A stretch of 64,000 nt of DNA, taken from NCBI GenBank assembly GCA_031216915.1, contig CM062293.1, forward strand, positions 152,094,285 through 152,158,284, in the 5' to 3' direction. A program made the position numbers and the translations under genes. Numbering within the stretch: position 1 is the stretch's first letter; each line of letters begins with the position of its first letter. Source of the DNA: Pictodentalium vernedei (Eukaryota > Mollusca > Scaphopoda > Dentaliida > Dentaliidae). Positions 1 to 10,751 of the stretch are shown here, one piece after another. Under the pieces are notes generated by a model. The model was not told where the DNA came from and made no database searches. It saw only the letters and a list, made by a program, of their open reading frames with translations.

Positions 1-686
1 ACACAATACAAATCAGGTTGGTAAAAGAGTCACGATACCCCAATAATAAACAAACAAATGCTTTCCATGACTACAAACTTTAAATTTTCTGTGTATTTTG
101 AGTTAAAAGATGTTTCTTTCACAGAATGACTGGTAAGGTGTCTCTACTTACAAGTTAGGCAACTTTTGGAGCTAACCTGGGGCTGCGGACTAGTGTCAAT
201 ATTCCATGTGCTATAGTGTGTGTGTCAGTTTTTATGGATAGCATACCTTCAAAGCGTGTGTATGGAATAGTTTGTTTTGGAGGGAGCGTTGTATTTCAGT
301 TTTACATTTTAGATCCCTCAATCTTCTTTTCGTCTTAATTTGATACTCGAGGGTTTATGTGGAATATTTTTCGATATGCATGTATAGAGGCGGGAGTCAC
401 GGTGGGTATGGAAAGCGTTCACGTTACAACGATTAGTGTTTCACAGTTGATGTTTAGATTCCTACCTCCTGGTTTCCTACCTCTTCCTCTGTTTATCCCG
501 GCTGAACATTAATTTAATGTATCATACTGAAGGTGAATGAATATTTTAGAGGGGAGCCGTTTGATCTGATATTTAGGTTCACATCCGACTTGTTTCATCA
601 TTTACTGGGCATTAGGTACCTAAACACGCTGGTCCTGGTTTTGCTCGGCTGTCGTTTATGATAGTTTGCTTCAAACAAGCGAATGG

Positions 687-722
687 TAACGTTCGTTCCA
701 TATTGTAGCCCTGGGAACGTTA
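687..722. repeat. 8-bp inverted repeat taacgttc / gaacgtta
   Basis: Arms 687-694 and 715-722 around a 20-nt spacer. It is present in every unit that keeps this region, with substitutions in U11 (gaacgcta) and U13 (gaacggta). Confidence 0.6.
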
Positions 723-835
723 TGTACAGTTTAAGACGAGTTTCTCTTCAAACTTCCCAGATTTATTATCGCGAAGAATTGTTAGCCGATTTGTGTGATT
801 ACTGGCCTTGATATTAGGTAATTTTATGTGTTGGT

Positions 836-864
836 CAGTATTAATTCTGTATCAGTATTAATTC
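836..864. repeat. Short tandem duplication cagtattaattc
   Basis: Two exact 12-bp copies (836-847 and 853-864) spaced by 5 nt. The pair is present in every unit that keeps this region. Confidence 0.7.
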
Positions 865-1652
865 AGGTAGGTCACACAACGAAATTGGGATTCGTTGGAA
901 AGTTCAAGCCTTCCATGTAACAGCCAAAGATCGAAACTATGGACTCTTCTATTCTAAGTTGCGAACTTGTATACGCCAGTGTTCCAGTTAAGAATTCAAC
1001 ATTGATGATAATGTGAATGAGGTGTTCACTCACCACACAGAAACTGTTAAAATGACTTCAATAATTCAGAAGATAAGATTTCACAAGAATAAAATCGTGA
1101 ACTATGGAAAATTTTATGCGTGTCACTTATTGGTTTTTTCAACTAAAAAACTTTTTTTTCAATTGTTTGCCTATGGTTACCCTTATGAAATTTCTCAAAA
1201 AGCTTCAAATTTTTTTTGGCCCATTTTATGATGCAAAAATGTTCTACATATAAAAATACCATTGTTTTCACATTTTCTGCTGCTGAAATCGCTTGTTCTG
1301 ACTGAATAAATCAACTTGAAGTACAGAATGGGTATCACTGTAGGCCTAAATTCAACTTTTCCGGCAATGACAGCCATATGTTCACGCACAGTGTCACTTT
1401 CCATATATTATAAAATCGGGACTCGGAGTTTCACTCGTTAGAAATATGAAACACGAGTCAAACAAAATTCACCCATATTCTTTCTGAACAGACTGAATGA
1501 ATAATCTTCATTTCATTTTTAGTGTTCCATCTATTCAAAATATAGCTGTCACAGCCGACAGAAAAAAATTTGTCAATTCCAATCGTTTGTTTTTCAGTAC
1601 TTCTATAGGAAAGCAACTTCTGCGATTTGGAGGACTGCAGTATTTTCGATTA

Positions 1653-1690
1653 TACCTCCATAGCAACTTCTGATCAGAAAGGCGGAGGTA
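1653..1690. repeat. Nested palindrome tacctcc / ttctgatcagaa / ggaggta
   Basis: The 12-bp perfect palindrome ttctgatcagaa (1668-1679) sits between tacctcc (1653-1659) and its reverse complement ggaggta (1684-1690). This could form a cruciform or hairpin. A-type units read tacctac on the left arm, which weakens the outer stem. Confidence 0.7.
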
Positions 1691-1996
1691 AGTGAGTCTG
1701 AAAACTAATGATGCCTTCCAGAAGCTAATTTTGATTATTCCCTTTTGAAAATGGAAAGGCCTCCATTATATACGATTGAGCAAACCCCGAATAGAAATGA
1801 CGCTTGAATATCAGTCAATACAGGCATCTAAGAAACTGATTTTAAGCCACTTGAAAGGTTTTTTCCCACACGGGAGGCCAGTTTTGGTGGGGTAATTTTG
1901 CTGCCGAGAGATATTCCTAGAAACACAATGACGTGTATGTAGATAACGGTGTGAGAGGTGATAAGGGTGGATTTGCTTCGGATACCCCAAGCATAG

Positions 1997-2022
1997 TCCC
2001 ATAATTGTGCAATGCTATGGGA
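1997..2022. repeat. 7-bp inverted repeat tcccata / tatggga
   Basis: Hairpin candidate with a 12-nt loop, present in all units. In U10, U12 and U13 the right arm reads tatggaa, which loses one pair. Confidence 0.6.
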
Positions 2023-2364
2023 TGAGCTTTTACTAAAATTTTCCAGCTAAGTTTGTCAGTGGTCATTTAGAGTAAAAAGAGTACGTTTTGAACAAATTCA
2101 ATTTTAAATTCTTTGAGTTATTTGGGGCGCAGATTTTCGATATGTGCTTATTCCCAAATCACAGACTATAATGATTTGTACTTTTCAGTGGAGGGCTCGG
2201 CTGAACTGTTTTGTCCTGCCAATACTTCAACCCCCCCCCCCCCCCCACACACACACACACATACGCACACATACGCACATATAAGCTATAGACTAGGGAG
2301 TGCATTTACGCAACAGCTGACGCGTTTATGTTTTTCAATAGTACACATGAGCGTATTCTTGTAT

Positions 2365-2442
2365 GGGCCCTGGGAACTACAGAAGTGATGTTAATTGGGG
2401 TGGACACGTTGTGCGTTACTGCTTTAATATGACCCAGGGCCC
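2365..2442. repeat. Perfect 10-bp inverted repeat in monomer
   Basis: gggccctggg (2365-2374) and cccagggccc (2433-2442) are exact reverse complements around a 58-nt spacer. The repeat is kept in most units. In B-type units both arms are changed (gggtcctggg / cccagggcag). In U12 both arms are changed (gggatctggg / cccagggacc). In neither case is pairing restored. Confidence 0.75.
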
Positions 2443-3291
2443 AAACAAAGCCTTGCGTGTTTCTTCTCTGAAGAGGCATCAAAATTGTAAACAATAAGCT
2501 AACCTTCATTTTGGTATGTTTAATAGCCATTATTTAGGCGTGAATACTGGGTGGGTGTCACCTAAAATGCCAGTAAACAATTAGGTGGTGGTTAAATTCT
2601 GAGTCCTTGGAACTCTGAAATTGTTTTTTCCTAATAGGTGTTGTCCCTTCATCAGGGGGCCCTCGCATCTTCAGAATTGTCAATCACCACGATATACGGC
2701 GATTCTATACTCCAGAAAAATACGTAACGAGACTGAGAATACATTGGATGTATGGACAAAAATATGGACAGGGGTAAAAAATAAGTGCCAATTCGGTAAA
2801 ATTTCAGAAATTTTCGAAAATACGCTTTTTTATTAACACGATTTTCAGTGGGTCAAAAGGATCTTTCTCTTTAGTGAGATGCTCTGGATTTTGGCCCAGA
2901 ACATCGGCACTTTCTATTCACTCCTTTTTGGGATATTTGTGCTCAAATTTTGACCCCGGGTGATGATATTTTGTACCAAAATAAGTGCCAACATCAGTCA
3001 GTTGTTACTATTTATAGTACCTCTGAATGTTAAGACTCCATTCTGGACACCTGAACAGATCCCCCGCCAAAAAATCGTCTGCTCAGTCATTACGCTGGTT
3101 TATAGTGTAACATATCACAGTTGCTTTCTTTCTGTTGATTTTTTGTTATTAAAAACTAGCGTATTGTTCCATATACCCCCCATCTCCCTCATGTACTCGA
3201 AAATGTACATTATTATCTCCTCTAGAAACAGAATGATGGAGCGCTAACAGTTTAATTTTTCCAGTTATATACTGCCACAAGAAATTGATTC

Positions 3292-3380
3292 GGGCTATAG
3301 CTCAGTAAGTTCAGGCGTTCGCTTTGTTGCATGAAAAGTGCGTGGTCGATGCGATGTGAGTTCAAAACCCATCTCTTTTT
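3292..3380 (+). promoter_or_regulatory. tRNA-like Pol III promoter segment (U1)
   Basis: An 89-bp segment with an A-box match tagctcagtaag (3298) and a perfect B-box match gttcaaaac (3360-3368; consensus GWTCRANNC). A run of five T (3376-3380) could end Pol III transcription. The first half resembles a tRNA D arm and 5' anticodon stem (tagctcag...ggcgttcgct). The would-be acceptor strands do not pair, so this is a tRNA-derived element such as a SINE head, not a working tRNA. A-to-B distance is 62 nt, longer than in a normal tRNA. Whether it is transcribed is unknown. Confidence 0.6.
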
Positions 3381-4305
3381 AATATTTTGCCCATTATCCT
3401 AACACATACATTTTTTCCTTTGTTCTGGTTGCATCGTCATCTATAGAACGTGTTTTCGCAAATTAGCTGGTCGAAAGGCTGGGATACTCCACAATCACAT
3501 TTAAACAAAAATGTTGAAAAACAACCAATTGCCGCAAAAAACAGACCATTTCTCCTCAAGCCACATTGACTAATTAGGTGCGCTATTACCTTGCAAAAGT
3601 TAAGTCAAATAACGAGACGATAATCACTGTTTGATGATGCCTTTTGTCTGTTCAGCACCACTGTCTGCCAGATTTAATATTTCCTTGAAATGAGAGATTG
3701 CGAATATTCTCTACTACACTTAATAAACAGCCCTTCTGACAAACTTAAAGAGTAGGTGCAATGGCACTCTTTATTACCACCATCCCTCGTTGAGTCCTTG
3801 GGCAAGGCACTCAACTCCGATTATCCACCTGGGGGCACGATGACGCTGTGTACTAAGATGTACTTCACGTCGATGGGGCGCATGTCTTCAACCAATCTAA
3901 TCCTGCCTGTGCAGCAGTGAGGAGTTAAGATGTTGGGGAGCTGGCATCTGCTCGTCGTTGGTCGGTGGTTCTCTCTGGGTACTGCTGCTTCCTCCATCCA
4001 TAAAACTCTCACCGTCACCATTTGACCTTGGCTGTCAAAGTGTCGTTAAACTCTAATAAATAAATAAATAATAAATTACCACCATAGGCAATTTCTTCCA
4101 TGTTATGTCATTGGTGAGGCCCTCAATTTCATCTGTCCAAGTGGGAGCAGTTTGTGCATTGTGCAAATCCGTCCAACAGGTTAATGGTACACTACCCTTC
4201 AACCAATGCTAGAGCTGCATGAGCCGTTTCAGTAAGTTAGGAAGTAAGGTAGTAGATAGCTGCCGCAGGATGGTTCTCTCCATGCTATCCGTACTCTTTC
4301 ATCCG

Positions 4306-6540
4306 ACACAATACAAATCAGGTTGGTAAAAGAGTCACGATACCCCAATAATAAACAAACAAATGCTTTCCATGACTACAAACTTTAAATTTTCTGTGTA
4401 TTTTGAGTTAAAATATGTTTCTTTCACAGAATGACTGGTAAGGTGTCTCTACTTACAAGTTAGGCAACTTTTGGAGCAAACCTGGGGCGGCGGACTAGTG
4501 TCAATATTCCATGTGCTATAGTGTGTGTGTCAGTTTTTATGGATAGCATACCTTCAAAGCGTGTGTATGGAATAGTTTGTTTTGGAGGGAGCGTTCTATT
4601 TCAGTTTTACATTTTAGATCCCTCAATCATCTTTTCGTCTTAATTTGCCACTCGAGGGTTTATCTGGAATATTTTTCGATATGCATGTATAGAGGTGGGA
4701 GTCACGGTGGGTATGGAAAGAGTTCACGTTACAACGATTAGTGTTTCACAGTTGATGTTTAGATTCCTACCTCCTGGTTTCCTACCTCTTCCTCTGTTTA
4801 TCCCGGCTGAACATTAATTTAATGTATCATACTGAAGGTGAATGAATATTTTAGAGGGGAGCCGTTTGATCTGATATTTAGGTTCACATCCGACTTGTTT
4901 CATCATTTACTGGGCATTAGGTACCTAAACACGCTGGTCCTGGTTTTGCTCGGCTGTCGTTTATGATAGTTTGCTTCAAACAAGCGAATGGTAACGTTCG
5001 TTCCATATTGTAGCCCTGGGAACGTTATGTACAGTTTAAGACGAGTCTCTCTTCAAACTACCCAGATTTATTATCGCGAAGAATTGTTAGCCGATTTGTG
5101 TGATTACTGGCCTTGATATTAGGTAATTTTATGTGTTGGTCAGTATTAATTCTGTATCAGTATTAATTCAGGTAGGTCACAAAACGAAATTGGGATTCGT
5201 TGGAAAGTTCAAGCCTTTCATGTAACAGCCAAAGATCGAAACTATGGACTCTTCTATTCTAAGTTGCGAACTTGTATACGCCAGTGTTCCAGTTAAGAAT
5301 TCAACATTTATGATAATGTGAATGAGGTGTTCACTCACCACACAGAAACTGTTAAAATGACTTCAATAATTCAGAAGATAAGATTTCACAAGAATAAAAT
5401 CGTGAACTATGGAAAATTTTATGCGTGTCACCTATTGGTTTAGTCAACTAAAAAACTTTTTTTTTCAATTGTTTGCCTATGGTTACCCTTATGAAATTTC
5501 TCAAAAAACTTCAAATTTTTTTTGGCCCATTTTATGATGCAAAAATGTTCTACATATAAAAATACCATTGTTTTCACATTTTCTGCTGCTGAAATCGCTT
5601 GTTCTGACTGAATAAATCAACTTGAAGTACAGAATGGGTATCACTGTAGGCCTAAATTCAACTTTTCCGGCAATGACAGCCATATGTCCACGCACAGTGT
5701 CACTTTACATATATTGTAAAATCGGGACTCGGAGTTTCACTCGTTAGAAATATGAAACACGAGTCAAACAAAATTCACCCATATTCTTTCTGAACAGACT
5801 GAATGAATAATCTTCATTTCATTTTTAGTGTTCCATCTATTCAAAATATAGCTGTCACAGCCGACAGAAAAAAAATTGTCAATTCCAATCGTTTGTTTTT
5901 CAGTACTTCTATAGGAAAGCAACTTCTGCGATTTGGAAGACTGCAGTATTTTCGATTATACCTACATAGCAACTTCTGATCAGAAAGGCGGAGGTAAGTG
6001 AGTCTGAAAACTAATGATGCCTTCCAGAAGCTAATTTTGATTATTCCCTTTTGAAAATGGAAAGGCCTCCATTATATACGATTGAGCAAACCCCGAATAG
6101 AAATGACGCTTGAATATCAGTCAATACAGGCATCTAAGAAACTGATTTTAAGCCACTTGAAAGGTTTTTTTCCACACGGGAGGCCAGGTTTGGTGGGGTA
6201 ATTTTGCTGCCGAGAGATATTCCTACAAACACAATGACGTGTATGTAGATAACGGTGTGCGAGGTGATAAGGGTGGATGTGCTTCGGATACCCTCAAGCA
6301 TAGTCCCATAATTGTGCAATGCTATGGGATGAGCTTTTACTAAAATTTTCCAGCTAAGTTTGTCAGTGGTCATTTAGTGTAAAAAGAGTACGTTTTGAAC
6401 AAATTCAATTTTAAATTCTTTGAGTTATTTGGGGCGCAGATTTTCGATATGTGCTTATTCCCAAATCAGAGACTATAATGATTTGTACTTTTCAGTGGAG
6501 GGCTCGGCTGAACTATGTTTAGTCCTGCCAATACTTCAAC

Positions 6541-6571
<31 letters not shown>

Positions 6572-7641
6572 ACACACACACATACGCACATATAAGCTAT
6601 AGACTAGGGAGTGCATTTACGCAACAGATGACGCGTTTATGTTTTATAATAGTACACATGAGCGTATTCTTGTATGGGCCCTGGGAACTGCAGAAGTGAT
6701 GTTAATTGTGGTGGACACGTTGTGCGTTGCTGCTTTAATATGACCCAGGGCCCAAACAAAGCCTTGCGTGTTTCTTCTCTGAAGAGGCATCATAATTGTA
6801 AACAATAAGCTAACCTTCATTTTGGTATGTCTAATAGCCAGTATTTAGGCGTGAATACTGGGTGGGTGTGACCTAAAATGCCAGTAAACAATTAGGTGGT
6901 GGTTAAATTCTGAGTCTTTGGAACTCTGAAATTGTTTTTTCCTAATAGGTGTTGTCCCTTCATCAGGGGGCCCTCGCATCTTCAGAATTGTCAATCTAAA
7001 CGATATACGGGCGATTCTGTACTCCAGAAACATACGTAACGTGACTGAGAATAGATTGGATGTATGGACAAAAATATGGACAGGGGTAAAAAATAAGTGC
7101 CAATTCGGTAAAATTTCACAAATTTTCGAAAATACGCTTTTTTATTAACACGATTTTCAGTGGGTCAAAAGGATCTTTCTCTTTAGAGAGATGCTCTGGA
7201 TTTTGGCCCAGAACATCGGCACTTTCTATTCACTCCCTTTTGGGATATTTGTGCTCAAAATTTTGACCCCGGGTGATGATATTTTGTACCAAAATAAGTG
7301 CCAACATCAGTCAGTTGTTACTATTTATAGTACCTCTGAATGTTAAGACTCCATTCAGGACACCTGAACAGATCCCCCGCCAAAAAATCGTCTGCTCAGT
7401 CATTACGCTGGTTTATAGTGTAACATATCACAGCTGTTTTGTTTCTGTTGATTTTTTGTTATTAAAAACTAGCGTATTGTTCCATATACCCCCCATCTCC
7501 CTCATGTACTCGAAAATGTACATTATTATCTCCTCTAGAAACAGAATGATGGAGGTCTAACAGTTTAATGTTTTCCAGTTATATACTGCCACAAGAAATT
7601 GATTCGGGCGATAGCTCAGTAAGTTCAGGCGTTCGCTTTGT
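4306..7641 (+). repeat. Monomer U2, A-type, 3'-truncated
   Basis: A-type copy ending at the deletion junction 7641/7642. It keeps only the A-box half of the tRNA-like segment (7606-7641) and lacks the SINE-like module. C18 tract at 6540, followed by the longest (AC)n run of the window. Private base tgtcca near 5688, where other copies have tgttca. No gene seen. Confidence 0.9.
6540..6583. repeat. Poly-C / (AC)n microsatellite (U2 example)
   Basis: C18 followed by a long AC run. The tract occurs once per monomer and changes length. C counts with start positions: 16 (2231), 18 (6540), 13 (8692), 14 (12985), 13 (17278), 14 (19421), 15 (23715), 16 (28011), 18 (30158), 17 (34457), 13 (38764), 17 (43074), 18 (47387), 9 (51700), 8 (62385). 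In U11 and U12 a g separates the C and AC runs. M-type units carry a doubled atacgcacac segment after the AC run. Confidence 0.95.
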
Positions 7642-7648
7642 AATGAAA
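7636..7648. other. A/B monomer deletion junction, HOR copy 1
   Basis: The sequence runs gcgttcgctttgt, then a, then atgaaatttctc. In complete units gcgttcgctttgt is followed by tg(c/t)atgaaaag, and atgaaatttctc is preceded by ggttaccctt. About 2.16 kb is missing (U1 base 3328 to the base equivalent to 5490). The 6-mer atgaaa occurs within a few bases of both break ends, so microhomology may have helped joining. Confidence 0.9.
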
Positions 7649-10600
7649 TTTCTCAAAAAACTTCAAATTTTTTTTGGCCCATTTTATGATGCAAAAATGT
7701 TCTACATATAAAAATACCATTGTTTTCACATTTTCTGCCCCTGAAATCGCTTGTTCTGACTGAATAAATCAACTTGAAGTACAGAATGGGTATCACTGTA
7801 GGCCTAAATTCAACTTTTCCGGCAATGACAGCCATATGTTCACGCACAGTGTCACTTTCCATACATTATAAAATCGGGACTCGGAGTTTCACTCGTTAGA
7901 AATATGAAACACGGGTCAAACAAAATTCACCCATATTCTTTCTGAACAGACTGAATGAATAATCTTCATTTCATTTTTAGTGTTCCATCTATTCAAAATA
8001 TAGCTGTCACAGCCGACAGAAAAAAATTTGTCAATTCCAATCGTTTGTTTTTCAGTACTTCTATAGGAAAGCAACTTCTGCGATTTGGAAGAATGCAGTA
8101 TTTTCGATTATACCTCCATAGCAACTTCTGATCAGAAAGGCGGAGGTAAGTGAGTCTGAAAACTAATGATGCCTTCCAGAAGCTAATTTTGATTATTCCC
8201 TTTTGGAAATGGAAAGGCCTTCATTATATACCATTGAGCAAACCCCGAATAGAAATGACGCTTGAATATCAGTCAATACAGGCATCTAAGAAACTGATTT
8301 TAAGCCACTTGAAAGGTTTTTTCCCACACGGGAGGCAAGGTTTGGTGGGGTAATTTTGCTGCCGAGAGATATTCCTACAAACACAATTACGTGTATGTAG
8401 ATAACGGTGTGCGAGGTGATAAGGGTGGTTTTGCTTCGGATACCCCCAAGCATAGTCCCATAATTGTGCAATGCTATGGGATGAGCTTTTTCTAAAATTT
8501 TCCAGCTAAGTTTGTCAGTGGTCATTTAGAGTAAAAAGAGTACGTTTTGAACAAATTCAATTTTAAATTCTTTGAGTTATTTGGGGCGCAGATTTTCGAT
8601 ATGTGCTTATACCCAAATCACAGACTATAATGATTTGTACTTTTCAGTGGAGGGCTCGGCTGAACTATGTTTAGTCCTGCCAATACTTCAACCCCCCCCC
8701 CCCCACACACACACATACGCACATATAAGCTATAGACTAGGGAGTGCATTTACGCAACAGCGGACGCGTTTATGTTTTATAATAGTACACATGAGCGTAT
8801 TCTTGTTTGGGTCCTGGGAACTACAGAAGTGATGTTAATTGGGGTGGACACGTTGTGCGTTTCTGCATTAATATGACCCAGGGCAGAAAGAAAGCCTTGC
8901 GTATTTCTTCTCTGAAGAGGCATCATAATTGTAAACAATAAGCTAACCTTCATTTTGGTATGTTTAATAGCCATTATTTAGGCGTGAATACTGGGTGGGT
9001 GTGACCTAAAATGCCAGTAAACAATTAGGTGGTGGTTAAATTCTGAGTCTTTGGAACTCTGAAATTGTTTTTTCCTAATAGGTGTTGTCCCTTCATCAGG
9101 GGGCCCTCGCATCTTCAGAATTGTCAATCTAAACGATATACGGGCGATTCTGTACTCCAGAAACATACGTAACGTGACTGAGAATAGATTGGATGTGTGG
9201 ACAAAAATATGGACAGGGGTAAAAAATCAGTGCCAATTCGGTAAAATTTCACAAATTTTCGAAAATACGCTTTTTTATTAACACGATTTTCAGTGGGTCA
9301 AAAGGATCTTTCTCTTTAGTGAGATGCTCTGGATTTTGGCCCAGAACATCGGCACTTTCTATTCACTCCTTTTTGGGATATATGTGCTCAAATTTTGACC
9401 CCGGGTGATGATATTTTGTACCAAAATAAGTGCCAACATCAGTCAGTTGTTACTATTTATAGTACCTCTGAATGTTAAGACTCCATTCTGGACACCTGAA
9501 CAGATCCCCCGCCAAAAAATCGTCTGCTCAGTCATTACGCTGGTTTATAGTGTAACATATCACAGCTGCTTTGTTTCTGTTGATTTTTTGTTATTAAAAA
9601 CTAGCGTATTGTTCCATATACCCCCCATCTCCCTCATGTACTCGAAAATGTACATTATTATCTCCTCCAGAAACAGAATGATGGAGGTCTAACAGTTTAA
9701 TGTTTTCCAGTTATATACTGCCACAAGAAATTGATTCGGGCGATAGCTCAGTAAGTTCATGCGTTCGCTTTGTTGTATGAAAAGTGCGTGGTCGATGCGA
9801 TGTGAGTTACAAACCCGTCACTTTTTAATATTTTGCCCATTATCCTAACACATACATTTTTTCCTTTGTTCTGGTTGCATCGTCATCTACAGAAGGTGTT
9901 TTCGCAAATTAGCTGGTCGAAAGGCTGGGATACTCCACAATCACATTTAAACAAGAATGTTGAAAAACAACCAATTGCCGCAAAAAACAGACCATTTCTC
10001 CTCAAGCCACATTGACTAATTAGGTGCGCTATTACCTTGCAAAAGTTAAGTCAAATAACGAGACGATAATCACTGTTTGATGATGCCTTTTGTCTGTTCA
10101 GCACCACTGTCTGCCAGATTTAATATTTCCTTGAAATGAAAGATTGCGAATATTCTCTACTACACTTAATAAACAGCCCTTCTGACAAACTAAATGTGTA
10201 TGTGCAATGGCACTCTTTATTACAACCATCCCTCGTTGAGTCCTTGGGCAAGGCACTCAACTCCGATTATCCACCTGGGGGCACGATGCCGCTGTGTACT
10301 AAGATGTACTTCACGTCAATGGGGCGCATCTCTTCAACCAATCTAATCCTGCCTGTGCAGCAGTGAGGAGTTAAGATGTTGGGGAGCTGGCATCTGCTCG
10401 TCGTTGGTCGGTGGTTCTCTCTGGGTACTCCTGCTTCCTCCATCCATAAAACTCTCACCGTCACCATTTGACCTTGGCTGTCAAAGTGTCGTTAAACTCT
10501 AATAAATAAATAAATAATAAATTACCACCATAGGCAATTTCTTCCATGTTATGTCATTGGTGAGGCCCTCAATTTCATCTGTCCAAGTGGGAGCAGTTTG

Positions 10601-10751
10601 TGCATTGTGCAAATCCGTCCAACAGGTTAATGGTACACTACCCTTCAACCACTGCTAGAGCTGCATGAGCCGTTTCAGTAAGTTAGGAAGTAAGGTAGTA
10701 GATAGCTGCCGCAGGATCGTTCTCTCCATGCATTCCGTACTCTTTCATCCG
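7642..10751 (+). repeat. Monomer U3, B-type, 5'-truncated
   Basis: Begins at atgaaatttctc, which is 1.19 kb into a normal monomer, so the first part of the unit is missing. C13 tract at 8692. tRNA-like segment 9738-9826 with an altered B box (gttacaaac). SINE-like module 10203-10523. No gene seen. Confidence 0.9.
9738..9826 (+). promoter_or_regulatory. tRNA-like segment, B-box variant (U3)
   Basis: The A box is kept, but the B-box core reads gttacaaac instead of gttcaaaac, changing invariant positions. T5 is present (9822-9826). The same variant occurs at 20468-20556 and 31209-31297. B-type copies are therefore predicted to be weaker or dead as Pol III promoters. Confidence 0.55.

Larger units (their letters stand above)
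1..4305 (+). repeat. Monomer U1 (M-type 5' part, C-type 3' part)
   Basis: 4305 bp. The first ~3.06 kb carries M-type markers: gtgtgtgtcag, atgtatagaggcgg and a doubled atacgcacac segment. From ~3238 it matches C-type: ggagcgctaac, tgagagattgcg, cttaaagagtaggtgc. C16 tract at 2231. tRNA-like segment 3292-3380 with B box and T5. SINE-like 3' module 3757-4077. It is best read as the left boundary of the HOR block. No coding gene is seen. Confidence 0.88.

Noticed and set aside
2960..3247. 95-codon plus-strand frame repeated in every monomer (also near 7273, 9405, 13699 and so on)
   Set aside because: It recurs only because the DNA is repeated. In U11 one lost c shifts the frame, substitutions do not favour silent positions, and no domain or start context supports a protein.
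3292..3380. Functional tRNA gene
   Set aside because: The 5' and 3' acceptor strands do not pair, the anticodon stem is incomplete and the A-to-B distance is too long. Only a tRNA-derived promoter segment is supported.
10136..10366. 76-codon plus-strand frame over the SINE-like module and the matching minus-strand 66-codon frame
   Set aside because: They overlap on opposite strands in a SINE-like module. U1, U4 and U7 carry an in-frame stop (agtag), so the plus frame is not maintained.
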